Of a stretch of DNA of 64,000 nucleotides, positions 48,201 through 54,415 are shown piece after piece (position 1 is the stretch's first letter; the number at the start of each line of letters is the position of its first letter). The notes under the pieces are model-generated. The model was not told the DNA's origin and made no database searches. It was given only the letters and a program-made list of their open reading frames with translations. The stretch spans positions 22,932,622 through 22,996,621 of the forward strand of contig NC_079208.1 in assembly GCF_026745355.1 (NCBI RefSeq), given 5' to 3'. Position numbers and translations under genes: made by a program. The stretch comes from Beta vulgaris subsp. vulgaris. Taxonomy: Eukaryota; Streptophyta; Magnoliopsida; Caryophyllales; Amaranthaceae.

Positions 48201-51200
48201 ATATCAGTCATAAGAAATCCCTTCTCTTGAAAATCTAAAAAAAAGTTCTGTTTTTTATTTTTGTATGGGCAGTGTGACTCCTTTTGCAGTCTTACCTTCC
48301 GCTTACAACCTGTGATACATTAATTCATTTCAAAATGTAAATACACTAGTGTCGTAGCAGTAGATCAGATATGATGTTTCTGGTTATGTGATCCAAGCTT
48401 GACGTTTGTGTAGCACGTCTAACATTGATTTTGAATGCTAATTTCCAGGGAGTCCTCGTGCGCCGAGTTGAACCCACTTCTGATGCTCATAATGCCTTAA
48501 AGGAGGTAAGCTAGCTTTTTTTTCGATGCCTGCTAATTTTCCGGCACCATTTATGTTGTCCATGGTATGAGAATGAAGAAAATATTGTTTAAGCTTTAAT
48601 GACAAGACCTTGAAGGATCTAACAATACAAAAACTAAAATATTGCTGAAAATGGAAAGTGGAAAAACAATTTGGATACTGCAGAATCGAAAGTGAGACGT
48701 TTATAGCGGTAGGGAGCAGTTAATAAGCTTTCATTCTAGGTCATTTAACCACTTATCTTTTATTGAGGTTTTCATGTTTAACTTTGCTTACTCAAGTGTC
48801 AGAGAGAGTTGGAGATGCAAGATTGAATGGAAAGAGAACTTTCAGTTAATTATCAAGATCGGCTATTGTAGAAAACATTCAACCTGTTTAGATTTAAGAT
48901 AAAACTCTGTAGGATTTTTCGACGAGGTATAAATAAGCAATTTTGATTAAATTTGAGCTTCCATCCTCTCACATACATCGATAAAGAGAGAAGTAAAAAA
49001 ACAAATGAATTGGAGCTTGACATACCATGTGCGTATGAGCATATACTTATTTCATCAATTTCATGTCTGCCATTAGTTGCTTGCTGCTCTCCTGTTTTTT
49101 GAACTTGCTGGTGCATGTACTCTATTGCTACTGCTCAGGTGATGGTAGAGGTTTTTTTGAGGTTCATGACATAAATATCTTAAAGGCTTACAAGAACACG
49201 ACTAGCTCAATGATGCTAAAAGGTAATGCTATTTTCTAGGGAGACGTGATTGTGCGATTTGATGGAGTCCATGTTGGCTGTGAAGGAACCGTGCCTTTCC
49301 GATCTACTGAGCGAATTGCATTCCGCTATCTCATTAGTCAGAAGTAATTTTACTTTATCCTTATCTCTAATGTGCTTGAAATATGGATTACTGGTTTGAG
49401 ATTATTGCAACTTTTATTGGTAATAGCTAATATGATTCCACAGTGATAGGGGAGCACACCTTTTATACTGGCATTTGTTAATAGAGGCTTTAGTCCCTGA
49501 CTCCTTGGAGTCCATAGCTACTTGGTCTTTAGTTCTAGAATTAACATGATCTCTGTTGCCCTTCCTCATAGGTCATATGCCTGAAAATCCGGGCCTTGCA
49601 TGCTACATGATTACTTACATAGCAATGCAATGTCCAGGATATTGTTTTAACTGCATTATGTGGATGATGAGTTCAGTAAATATCCGATTTTTGTTTAGTT
49701 GTGTTATTTAATGACTGGGAGGAGTGTCTTCTGTTAATGGAACTTGGCAACATGTCTGATCAAAGCAATGCCACTGCTATCCTCCATCCTGTGGATTTAA
49801 TAGTCTTCTATTCTATTGGAGGCATCTGTGATGAAATTAAATATATGTCCAGTAGCTGGAAGATGTAGCTGGTGGCCTTGTATTGTTATAGTTTGTAGTA
49901 AATCTAAATTGTATCTTGGAATAGATTTTCAGGTGATGTTGTAGAGCTTGGTATCATCCGAAATGGGGCTCATTTGAAGGTTCAGACAGTTTTGAATCCT
50001 CGTGTTCATTTGGTTAGTGGGTAGACGATGTACAATTTAACTTTTTTCTGGAGCATATTTAGTTTTTTTCTGAATGATCATTTGACTTTTCCCTCTTTAC
50101 TCCTTACATCTTAAAGGTACCATATAACATTGAAGGAGGTCAACCCTCATATTTGATAGTCGCTGGACTGGTGTTCACCCCACTGTCTGAACCCCTTATA
50201 GAGTAATTTTCTGCTACTTTATGCTCTTTGTTATATGTTTCTACCTAAAATGCTAATGAACTGTTTTATCTCCTTTTGGACAGAGAGGAATGTGAAGAAG
50301 TTATGGGGGTAAGTCAATCCACAAGAAAACAGTTGCTTTTATAGCCTTTAAAATGCTTGCTTTGTATCGCCTTTTGGATGTAAGAAAACGCCTTTCTCCT
50401 CCTCTACATTTGTCAGCTGAAACTATTGACGAAGGCAAGATATTCTTTGGCACGATTCAGAGGAGAACAAATTGTGATCCTATCACAGGTAGCTGTTGTT
50501 TATGCTGGTTGATTTGTGCTTTTGTCTTGCCTGAAAGATTATCAAGTTAAAGTACCTTGTAAAGATGACAAAAGATAAATTGGATTCGCAGAGTTGGCAT
50601 TGATCTTATATGTATTCAGCTCAAGACTGTCCTTTTGGTTTTTCCCTTTGCGCAGTAGAGAAGATTTTTACTTAATATGCTACATTCTCTTCAACATAAG
50701 AATTGGGTTATCATCAGGATTAAAAAGCTTTCACTTTTTGTTGTTCTAGGTCTTGGCAAATGAAGTGAATATTGGATATGAAGATATGAGCAATCAACAG
50801 GTAAGATATATTTCAAGCAGCCCCATATTTATGGGCTCATTTTCATAATTTATATGATCTGACAGTTTACGAACTGTAGGTTCTGAAGTTAAATGGCACA
50901 CACATCAGAAACATTCATCATCTAGCTCATCTTATCGATTGTAAGGATTCGAATTTCATTCTTACTCCTTTGGTTTCATTTCGTAAGGCACACAATTTTC
51001 AAGGTTGAACTTTGACCATTGAATCCTCATAAACATATCAGTAAAAAAGAAAATTTTAGTATCTTCTCATCAATTACTACAGGAATATTCAAGATCAAAG
51101 TAAAAATTCAAAAATTGGGTGTATTAGTAAAAAACAATAAAAAAACTTGAATGGGCACGGTTCACAATAACTCATTATGAATTGGTGTCGTATGATATGG

Positions 51201-51980
51201 TCAGCTTATATTTGATATAGTCAGTTTTTGTATGATATAATCACCTTTTGTATAGTCAGTTTTTGTATGTTAGTCAGTTTTCGTATGATATAGTCTGTTT
51301 TTTCTAATGTAGTCCGTTTTTGTGTGATATAGTCTGTTTAGATTCGCGATAAAATATCAAGAACCCGATCCAATTTTATTGTAAACCCGGTCCACCAAGA
51401 CTTCTTAGGGAGTAGCATCTTCATATTCAAAAAAACTTGAATGGATTGGGTTCACAATAACTTATTGTGAACCAGAAACTATATGATATAGTCAATTTTT
51501 GTTTGATATAGTCAGTTTTTGTATGATATAATCACTTTTATATAATCAGTTTTTGTATGCTATAGTCAATATAGTCATATTTTGTATGATGTAGTCGGTC
51601 TCTTTCTAATATAGTCAGTTTTTGTGTGATAAAGTCACTCGGGTGCATAATAAATTATTGAACCCGGTCCTTCCAAGACGTTGTGCTTCATTTTAGCAAG
51701 TCTTGTCTTTAATATTTCTATTGCCTTTCTAACAGCTTGCAACGACAAGTATCTTGTTTTCGAGTTTGAAGATAATTATCTTGTTGTATTGGAGCGGGAA
51801 ATAGCTGCAGCTGCTTCATCTTGCATCCTGAAAGATTATGGGATTCCTTCTGAAAGATCTTCTGATCTAATGGAGCCGTATTTGGATACCTTCAGGGATA
51901 TTAATGCTGTAGAAAAGGACATCGGGGATAGCCCTGTTACGAACTTGGAAATTGGTTTTGATGGGCTTCTTTGGGCGTGA
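15089..51980 (+). CDS. DEG2: DEG2/DEGP2-type chloroplast serine protease, 21 exons, 631 aa
   Basis: This is an ATP-independent HtrA/Deg endopeptidase, in Arabidopsis located on the stromal side of thylakoids and linked to turnover of damaged photosystem proteins. Exons: 15089-15292, 25802-25978, 27847-27897, 28132-28205, 28294-28357, 32091-32135, 43058-43165, 45123-45200, 46478-46544, 46649-46707, 46974-47073, 48111-48190, 48449-48505, 49240-49343, 49925-50012, 50117-50202, 50284-50308, 50417-50488, 50750-50800, 50880-50940, 51736-51980. Every junction is GT-AG and phases agree, giving 1896 nt without an internal stop. A Ser/Thr-rich transit peptide is followed by the trypsin-like domain (about 145-330) with triad His183 (TNAHCV), Asp214 (DCDIAL) and Ser292 (GNSGGP), then two PDZ-like regions (about 343-450 and 480-575). 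The C-terminus ends [10 protein letters not shown]. Introns 1 and 6 each exceed 10 kb because of transposons. I see no damage to the gene. Confidence 0.95.
15369..15620 (-). mobile_element. Solo LTR, 252 bp, in DEG2 intron 1
   Basis: On the minus strand it runs TGTTGGAGTTTATAGC...TTCGTAACA, with a TATA-like GTATATAAATAC, a size and layout typical of a small copia-type LTR. It is flanked by gttac (15364-15368) and gctac (15621-15625), a 4/5 target duplication. No internal region is present, so it is a solo LTR left by recombination. It interrupts the first copy of the intron-1 tandem unit. Confidence 0.75.
16819..18191 (+). mobile_element. LTR-like insert in intron 1
   Basis: This insert interrupts a copy of the 135-bp unit after GTTGTTAGTGT. 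It contains two LTR-like promoter segments, CTATATATAGGGGCC (about 17211-17225) and TAGTATATATAGGCTATT (about 17855-17872), each followed by sequence resembling an LTR R/U5 region. Repeated TCCTAGTTCTGTTAGGA motifs occur at 16968, 17010 and 17571. The ends read GTACTTGATATGG and, inverted, GTACTGATATGAT. I cannot fix its class; nested solo copia LTRs are the likeliest reading. Confidence 0.45.
17498..18149. repeat. Inverted-repeat-bounded segment inside the LTR-like insert
   Basis: Bases 17498-17542 and 18105-18149 are inverted copies of 45 bp with one mismatch, beginning TGATGCATATGAGGAGCATC. They enclose about 560 bp that carry the second LTR-like promoter. This could be a TIR element or an LTR flanked by an inverted duplication. 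The high arm identity suggests a recent event. Confidence 0.7.
18349..19308 (-). repeat. 3' LTR of the gypsy element (960 bp)
   Basis: Matches 23618-24595 nearly base for base, with small indels. It carries a single TTGGCACTGAGCC unit where the other LTR has three. Confidence 0.93.
19185..20725 (-). pseudogene. Gypsy integrase region (frameshifted)
   Basis: Three open pieces: 20725-20198 has the end of RNase H and the HHCC zinc finger ([11 protein letters not shown] and CLICQKAKG). 20185-19619 is the integrase core with the DDE residues in [22 protein letters not shown] and [11 protein letters not shown]. 19601-19185 is the C-terminal domain with [12 protein letters not shown] and [11 protein letters not shown]. 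It inserts retrotransposon cDNA. Catalytic residues remain, but the frame is broken between pieces, and no chromodomain is evident. Confidence 0.85.
20680..21925 (-). pseudogene. Gypsy reverse transcriptase-RNase H region (frameshifted)
   Basis: Open pieces 21925-21740, 21747-21538 and 21483-20680 cover RT and RNase H. The RT active site is YFDDILVYS, in a complete context with [14 protein letters not shown] upstream. RNase H starts at [16 protein letters not shown]. Breaks near 21740 and 21500-21540 prevent one continuous product. Confidence 0.87.
21934..23560 (-). pseudogene. Gypsy gag-protease region (one frameshift)
   Basis: The first piece starts [15 protein letters not shown] at 23560; a frameshift near 23340-23415 leads into a 490-codon open frame. 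The gag core includes [15 protein letters not shown] and [16 protein letters not shown] sequence (read as [14 protein letters not shown]). It is followed by a CCHC zinc knuckle [14 protein letters not shown] and the protease motif [13 protein letters not shown] (Gly where many families have Ser). It packages and processes the retroelement particle. Confidence 0.87.
23603..23614 (-). other. Primer-binding site of the gypsy element
   Basis: Minus strand TGGTATCAGAGC, complementary to the 3' end of initiator Met-tRNA, three bases inside the 5' LTR. Confidence 0.92.
23618..24595 (-). repeat. 5' LTR of the gypsy element (978 bp)
   Basis: The partner of 18349-19308. A short tandem triplication of GGCACTGAGCCT at about 23674-23711 is absent from the other LTR and arose after insertion. 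Confidence 0.93.
25802..25978 (+). CDS. DEG2: DEG2 exon 2: linker after transit peptide
   Basis: Encodes residues 69-127, beginning [12 protein letters not shown], basic and low in complexity. The acceptor is TTCATCCAG|GC and the donor CAG|GTATAA, phase 0. This exon is poorly conserved in the family, so its borders rest on frame and splice sites. Confidence 0.82.
25979..27846 (+). other. DEG2 intron 2
   Basis: A 1.9-kb intron. A ~35-bp repeat with CTATTGCAACAT and CTCTTTTGGTAG occurs about three times at 26034-26135. No transposon ends recognised. Confidence 0.7.
27847..27897 (+). CDS. DEG2: DEG2 exon 3
   Basis: Encodes [17 protein letters not shown], residues 128-144, the start of the conserved protease region. 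Acceptor TTTTTCAG|GC, donor AAG|GTGTGA, phase 0. Confidence 0.93.
28132..28205 (+). CDS. DEG2: DEG2 exon 4
   Basis: Residues 145-168 plus two bases of codon 169, starting [18 protein letters not shown] strongly conserved DEG2 segment at the N-terminus of the protease domain. Confidence 0.95.
28294..28357 (+). CDS. DEG2: DEG2 exon 5: catalytic histidine
   Basis: Residues 169-190, [20 protein letters not shown]; His183 is the charge-relay histidine. Acceptor TATGCAG|TG, donor CAG|GTGAGC. Confidence 0.95.
29160..29722 (+). mobile_element. TRIM element (563 bp) in DEG2 intron 5
   Basis: Two near-identical LTRs (29160-29358, 29521-29722) start TGTTGAAACCCATTAAG and end AAAATTAACA. The primer site TGGTATCAAAGC starts at 29359, and a purine tract AAGTGAGGGGG precedes the second LTR. 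The 5-bp target duplication AGGAG is perfect (29155-29159, 29723-29727). The LTRs differ mainly by a 3-bp CTC insertion. The interior is only 162 bp and non-coding, which defines a terminal-repeat retrotransposon in miniature, mobilised by another element's proteins. Confidence 0.93.
29800..29958 (-). mobile_element. Diverged LTR relic related to the gag-only element of intron 6
   Basis: ACTCTCCAATATTTTCTTC, TCCCTAATCTCCTCTATTTA and a TACTCCTGCCCTCCTAGG-like end match the LTRs at 38901-39206 and 41437-41742 in order, but with many substitutions. It lacks a clear second end and is a truncated old solo LTR. Confidence 0.6.
30307..30735. mobile_element. GC-rich TIR element (Mutator-like?) in intron 5
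   Basis: The left end ATTGTGATCAGGGAAAAAAA and the inverse of the right end ATCACGATCATGGAATTATA align along about 25 bases. The two halves are rich in CGCG/AACGCG motifs, unlike the AT-rich intron around them, with an AT-rich middle (30420-30550). No target duplication could be fixed. Probably a non-autonomous DNA transposon; class uncertain. Confidence 0.45.
32091..32135 (+). CDS. DEG2: DEG2 exon 6 (15 codons)
   Basis: Encodes [15 protein letters not shown], residues 191-205. A tiny exon isolated between a 3.7-kb and a 10.9-kb intron; it is kept by perfect phase and family conservation. Acceptor GATGCAG|GT, donor AAG|GTACAA. Confidence 0.95.
32811..33084. mobile_element. MITE with GCTCGTTTGGTT ends
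   Basis: The left end GGGCTCGTTTGGTTG and the inverse of the right end GAGCTTGTTTGGTTAACC are matching terminal inverted repeats. The interior is rich in TTCCTAGGAA and TTTCCCATG motifs in both orientations, so it folds back. No coding capacity. The ends look Tourist/hAT-like, but the target duplication is unclear. Confidence 0.65.
33318..33694 (+). repeat. 5' LTR of the copia element (377 bp)
   Basis: Ends CTCTTCA immediately before the primer site at 33695. It carries an extra GGATGCTGTTGTACAGCAGC block relative to the 3' LTR. Confidence 0.85.
33830..34590 (+). pseudogene. Copia gag remnant
   Basis: The piece from 33830 contains [20 protein letters not shown] and [11 protein letters not shown], typical of copia Gag (UBN2-type). 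A separate frame at 34518 encodes the zinc knuckle [14 protein letters not shown]. Stops separate the pieces (for example near 34180 and 34330). Confidence 0.8.
34591..35850 (+). pseudogene. Copia protease-integrase remnant
   Basis: The protease motif appears as [10 protein letters not shown] (Cys where Gly is usual). The GAG-pre-integrase motif is near 35380-35420 (LGHAPLKNI). The integrase core is readable around 35540-35700 with [17 protein letters not shown], but the second catalytic site reads RSNNALEF, so the usual Asp is Asn. Several stops. Confidence 0.78.
36360..37885 (+). pseudogene. Copia reverse transcriptase-RNase H remnant
   Basis: RT pieces include [13 protein letters not shown] (about 36500-36540) and the active site AYVNDLI at about 36991, where the first Asp of YVDD is Asn. 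The RNase H piece 37478-37885 keeps [17 protein letters not shown] and [20 protein letters not shown]. Frames are broken repeatedly. Not functional. Confidence 0.82.
37954..38303 (+). repeat. 3' LTR of the copia element (350 bp)
   Basis: Matches the 5' LTR with numerous substitutions and small deletions; the terminal CA has become TA. Confidence 0.8.
38901..39206 (-). repeat. 3' LTR of the gag-only element
   Basis: 306 bp, same length as the partner LTR. Contains CTCTATTTATAGAAATA, a TATA-like box read on either strand. Confidence 0.93.
39386..40091 (-). CDS. Unassigned Pro/Ser-rich frames downstream of gag
   Basis: Two overlapping minus-strand frames (40091-39744 and 39901-39386) follow the gag frame, rich in Pro, Ser, Asn and Phe. 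They may be a frameshifted C-terminal extension of the element's protein or non-coding. I recognise no domain. Confidence 0.3.
40094..41359 (-). CDS. Gag-like protein of the non-autonomous LTR element, 421 aa
   Basis: Starts [15 protein letters not shown]. Residues ~40-130 form a retrotransposon-gag core: [48 protein letters not shown] and [13 protein letters not shown]. The second half is a long Gly/Ser/Glu/Asn-rich low-complexity region without a CCHC zinc knuckle, ending in a short hydrophobic tail. The frame is intact. It begins about 75 bp inside the 5' LTR. By analogy, it could assemble particles together with pol from an autonomous gypsy partner; this is inference. Confidence 0.82.
   Translation of the reverse strand: MEFAGESAAEQMQGWIHEEFAYIKSKREQGKSDHEEERRIRRELQLHEFDGKDVDDWILLMEDSFNFFQLDEETRLKAAMIALYGEAQWWFEREHRWWPFNEWQQLKKQVKLRFGSSRPTPAKFTIPIVELIPAVEETHEGGPGLMKNSKADGVGLAVIGKCGGENKEKLTTINMEKLPESRGESQRNGASGVSGNIFGGRNTKEGLRVTAGNFRGCGPIPIERGGAGGCGSGGGPGGFTDVKESRSESSIVGSMGGGSGGLMGDQTRGIFERGGAENCSYGARGGQGGSNVGRKIDRGIENLRGTNLQLSSERGQQVMQMDAVGCGSGGGPGKIASEFFKLAAIRRGRSGGGCCQREAAGILLLKGGACEEMLKSLLAGRSHIEFLTALERKAILEAAVRGNLVNSLFISMTWHIIFHVI
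41437..41742 (-). repeat. 5' LTR of the gag-only element
   Basis: 306 bp; differs from 38901-39206 at about three positions (for example GATTGATAAC against GATTGGTAAC). Confidence 0.93.
41868..42678. mobile_element. Non-autonomous hAT element, 811 bp
   Basis: Terminal inverted repeats CAGTGGCGGATCCAG and, inverted, CAGGGGCGGATCCAG; perfect 8-bp target duplication TTTTCACC (41860-41867, 42679-42686), diagnostic of hAT elements. An internal inverted GTGGGTTC/GAACCCAC motif lies near both ends. There is no transposase. The middle is a long purine-rich (GAAAA) stretch whose complement produces spurious Phe/Ser-rich frames. A tRNA-like segment is inside. Confidence 0.92.
42466..42541 (-). other. 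tRNA-like segment inside the hAT element
   Basis: On the minus strand an A-box-like TGGCTCAGCGGCAAAGTAGG is followed about 35 bases later by a B-box-like GGTCGTGGTTCGAAACTC. Spacing and motifs look like a degenerate tRNA or the head of a tRNA-derived SINE. There is no convincing acceptor stem or complete cloverleaf, so I do not call a tRNA gene. Confidence 0.4.
43058..43165 (+). CDS. DEG2: DEG2 exon 7: catalytic aspartate
   Basis: Residues 206-241, starting [20 protein letters not shown]; Asp214 in DIALL is the charge-relay Asp. Acceptor TGTACAG|GT, donor CAG|GTTTCA. This is the first exon after the 10.9-kb intron 6. Confidence 0.95.
43166..45122 (+). other. DEG2 intron 7 (2.0 kb)
   Basis: Apart from the Stowaway-like MITE, AT-rich DNA with no recognisable element. 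A short run of AGCTAACAA/TCAGCTAA motifs lies at 44755-44860. Confidence 0.7.
43923..44081. mobile_element. Stowaway-like MITE in intron 7
   Basis: Begins TACTTCATTGGTTCTAAAAT and ends CAAACGGAGGAAGTA, the diverged inverse of the Stowaway consensus end, with TA at both borders (43923-43924, 44080-44081). About 157 bp, non-coding, Tc1/mariner-related. Confidence 0.75.
45123..45200 (+). CDS. DEG2: DEG2 exon 8
   Basis: Residues 242-267, [20 protein letters not shown] onward, a hallmark Deg/HtrA strand-loop (GYPLGG) of the protease domain. Acceptor GGCCAG|GA, donor GAG|GTTTGA. Confidence 0.96.
46478..46544 (+). CDS. DEG2: DEG2 exon 9
   Basis: Residues 268-289 and first base of codon 290, [20 protein letters not shown] onward; the QIDAAINPG segment leads into the catalytic serine loop. 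Donor CCTG|GTCAGT. Confidence 0.95.
46649..46707 (+). CDS. DEG2: DEG2 exon 10: catalytic serine
   Basis: Residues 290-309, [20 protein letters not shown]. Ser292 is the nucleophile. Acceptor TCGTCAG|GT, donor CAG|GTATTA. Confidence 0.96.
46974..47073 (+). CDS. DEG2: DEG2 exon 11
   Basis: Residues 310-342 plus first base of codon 343, containing [20 protein letters not shown], the end of the protease domain and linker to the first PDZ region. Confidence 0.95.
48111..48190 (+). CDS. DEG2: DEG2 exon 12
   Basis: Residues 343-369, [20 protein letters not shown] onward, start of PDZ1. Acceptor TTTTCAG|GT, donor GAG|GTTGAT. Confidence 0.95.
48449..48505 (+). CDS. DEG2: DEG2 exon 13
   Basis: Residues 370-388, [22 protein letters not shown]1. 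Acceptor TTTCCAG|GG, donor GAG|GTAAGC. Confidence 0.95.
49240..49343 (+). CDS. DEG2: DEG2 exon 14
   Basis: Residues 389-422 plus two bases, [20 protein letters not shown] onward, PDZ1 with the GD-I core. Acceptor TTTCTAG|GG, donor AGAA|GTAATT. Confidence 0.95.
49925..50012 (+). CDS. DEG2: DEG2 exon 15
   Basis: Residues 423-452, with [20 protein letters not shown], end of PDZ1. The acceptor GGAATAG|AT (not the nearby TTTTCAG) is required to keep the frame and the conserved KFSGD sequence. Confidence 0.9.
50117..50202 (+). CDS. DEG2: DEG2 exon 16
   Basis: Residues 453-480 plus two bases, [20 protein letters not shown] onward, conserved inter-PDZ segment. Confidence 0.95.
50284..50308 (+). CDS. 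DEG2: DEG2 exon 17 (25-nt micro-exon)
   Basis: Completes codon 481 and encodes EECEEVMG. Acceptor GGACAG|AG, donor GGG|GTAAGT. Its small size makes it easy for gene finders to miss. Confidence 0.9.
50417..50488 (+). CDS. DEG2: DEG2 exon 18
   Basis: Residues 490-513, [20 protein letters not shown] onward. The acceptor TTTGTCAG|CT gives the family sequence in phase 0; the region also has another open frame that is only a shadow. Confidence 0.94.
50750..50800 (+). CDS. DEG2: DEG2 exon 19
   Basis: Residues 514-530, [20 protein letters not shown]2. Acceptor TTCTAG|GT, donor CAG|GTAAGA. Confidence 0.95.
50880..50940 (+). CDS. DEG2: DEG2 exon 20
   Basis: Residues 531-550 plus one base, [23 protein letters not shown]2. 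Donor GATT|GTAAGG. Confidence 0.95.
50941..51735 (+). repeat. Intron 20 with ~20-bp minisatellite
   Basis: Units of TGATATAGTCAGTTTTTGTA type occur in two blocks (about 51190-51340 and 51480-51640). Each block is preceded by a copy of ACTTGAATGG...GGTTCACAATAACT (51146 and 51426), so a ~280-bp segment holding the minisatellite is itself duplicated. Non-coding. Confidence 0.75.
51736..51980 (+). CDS. DEG2: DEG2 exon 21: C-terminus and stop
   Basis: Residues 551-631, starting [20 protein letters not shown] and ending [13 protein letters not shown] at 51978. The acceptor CTAACAG|CT completes codon 551. It includes the end of PDZ2 and an acidic C-terminal extension. Confidence 0.95.
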
Positions 51981-52310
51981 TCATAGGTTTATCTTAAGAT
52001 TCAGGTTTCATCTAAAAGTTCCACTTCCATATGCTCTGATTTGGCCACATGTTTGACATTAGTGTGGCCACTGCAGAACCTTGACCATAGCCTCAGCTGC
52101 GCCGTATTTATCAGCTGAAATAGGGGTTACCCGCATATTATTCTTAAGCTATTCATTTTTCAGAGCTCTCTCCCTGTTTTTCGAGAGCACAAGGGCATGA
52201 AGGCAAAGCGAGATGTTTTTAGAGCATCGTTGTACATTTTTGTTGTAATATTTTGTCATAACCACCACCAATATAGAATGTCATTCTTTTTCTTCATAAG
52301 TGTAACTTGT
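51981..52310 (+). other. DEG2 3' untranslated region (approximate)
   Basis: AT-rich sequence with T-rich and TTGTAA motifs (52230-52300) consistent with plant polyadenylation. The exact cleavage site cannot be read from sequence. Confidence 0.5.
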
Positions 52311-53034
52311 AACTTTTTTTTGTGTTTTTTTAGGGGAAGTGTAACTTGTAACTTCTAAGTGCGTAACTTGATGTTAGCTTTTGAGACTTATTTATTTATT
52401 GATTTATTTTACGTCTGCTCTTGTGTTCAAGAGGAAATTGAACAAGGTAACATTGAACTAAAGATCTTTCTCAAATAATTCTGAATTAGTTGAATATTTG
52501 AAAATAACTAAGATGTATTGGCATAACTGTTGTTATAAGTATTGACGTTTTGAATATCTTTAATAATTGTTTATTTTGTTAATGGGAGAAATTATGTCTT
52601 TTTCGACAGTGTTTGAGAAATTACATAAATTTGAAACAAGAACATGACTTAAACACATTTTTCCATTTCAAAAATACACACTTGGGTAAAACTTTTATTA
52701 TCAGGAAAAGAAAACTAAGAGGTGTCTACACAAGAGATGCCACCTAAAGCACCCATAACACAAGGGTGGTTAGAAGTATAAAAAATATAGAAGAAATTAG
52801 AGCACAAAGAAACACGATTAGATACTCCGCCGCAACAATGCACCATCTCCCCAGGCCCAACTAGACAACTTTTTGAAACCCTTCGCAGGAGGAAAGACAC
52901 ACCCCATTGAAAATGAATAATACTTGAGGCCACAACAATCTAACCACTAATTTAACAAACTAAAAACAAGAACTAACTAAAGTAGAAAATTATAACAAGA
53001 AAACAAAAATAAACCCAAAAATAAAGACTAGAAA
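52311..53034. other. Intergenic, possible LINE 3' relic
   Basis: No gene. On the minus strand, 52933-52685 has a ~70-codon frame followed by a TTTTCCTGATAATAAAAG tail, faintly like the 3' end of a plant LINE or a gene 3' end. No reverse-transcriptase motif, so not assigned. Confidence 0.3.
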
Positions 53035-53039
53035 GAAAT

Positions 53040-54415
53040 TGTCTGTCTTTAGGAATCTGATTTTAATTAATTTAATACTATCTTTTTAGTTTTTGGAATA
53101 TAAAAAGGCTAGATTTATAATACGTATAATGAGTATTGTTAAAGAAATTGTCTGTCTGTCGTTCCTCTCTAAAGGAACAGACGTGGTAGTCTATTAATCT
53201 AAGTTAAAGGAACTAACTATTAAAAGGAACTAAACTTAGGATGGAGCATTACAACGGTACAGTTATGTCAGTTGAGTAAAATATGCCTAGATTATAGGTA
53301 ACCGTTTTATTTAAGGAAAAATCTGATTTTATGGAAAATCTTTTTAAGGAAAAGATTTTATTTTTAAAAAGATAATAAAAATATTATTAGCTTTTTATGG
53401 AAGAAATTTAAAGATAATATTTTTATTAAAATAATTTAATTTCAGATTTAATAATTAATATGTTTTTAATTAAATCAGATTTTCAAATTAATGCTCAAAG
53501 TGGTTGCTAAAATTTAGGAAGCAGTAACTTAATTCTCTCCCACGTTTAACAGTGATCATGGAGATCATGGGATGTGTTAAGGAACATGTTCCTTAAGGTA
53601 AGGAACATCATGGGATAATGGTTGAACCACTAACACATGATTCATCCCACGTTCATTCTAAAAGACTGCTATAAATATACCAGTTCAATTGAGTTTCTAA
53701 TTGTCTGACTAGTGTCTTTCCATAGTGTTAGACTTATGTCATTCCATAAGTTTGGCTTAAGGAATAGCGTTACAAAAGAATTATATTTTCTATTCCTTAT
53801 TTGAGTCAGTTCCTATGGGTTTCAAGTTCCTACGAGCGCCATGTTCCTTTACTGTTATTCAGTTTCTATATACTAGAGTTAAACCAAATTATCAAGCGTC
53901 TGTATTTGAGTTTGGGTTAAAGGGTTTGAGTGAACTCTTGTAATGGGAACTTGGTAAAGGGTTTGAGTGAATTCTTGTATCAAGTTCGAGTTAGGAACTT
54001 GAGTAAGTTCGAGTTAGGAACTTGAGTAAGTTCTTGTTGTGTATGCGTAGACTTAGGGTGAAGTCTATCTAGGGGTGAAGGGTTTGAGTAAACCTTTTGT
54101 AAAGAGTTGTGGGAACTCTTGAAAGACTTAGAGTTAAGTCTAGAGTATAGAGTGGAGATTGTGAGAGAGTTGGAGTTCCGAGTGGAACTTGAGTATGTAA
54201 TAGGTTGAATCATAGGAGATTTCCTATTATAGTGAAGAGTTTAAATCCTGATAGGTCGTGGTTTTTCTTCTTGTATTGAGACAAGAAGTTTCCACGAAAA
54301 ATCTCTCTTGCACTTTCAGTTCCTTATTGCTTATGTTTTAAATTCCGCATTATTTGGGCAATAAGTTCCACACTACAATTCACCCCCCTCTTGTAGTGTT
54401 CCTAGTGAAATAACA
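53040..54415 (+). repeat. 5' LTR, shortened (1376 bp)
   Basis: Aligns to about 59856-61213 with small differences. Contains a TATA-like CTATAAATATACC (53669-53681), a direct repeat of AGTTCGAGTTAGGAACTTGA (53974 and 54006), and ends before the primer site at 54418. Confidence 0.82.

Noticed and set aside
50353..50550. Alternative exon/frame MLALYRLLD... in the DEG2 3' half
   Set aside because: The conserved DEG2 sequence ([19 protein letters not shown]) is in another frame starting at 50417 with correct phases.
15089..51980. DEG2 as a transposon-disrupted pseudogene
   Set aside because: All insertions are intronic; 21 exons join in frame, catalytic triad intact, canonical splice sites throughout.
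52715..52933. Minus-strand 72-codon gene
   Set aside because: No recognisable domain, no promoter or splice context; at most a LINE or 3'-end relic.
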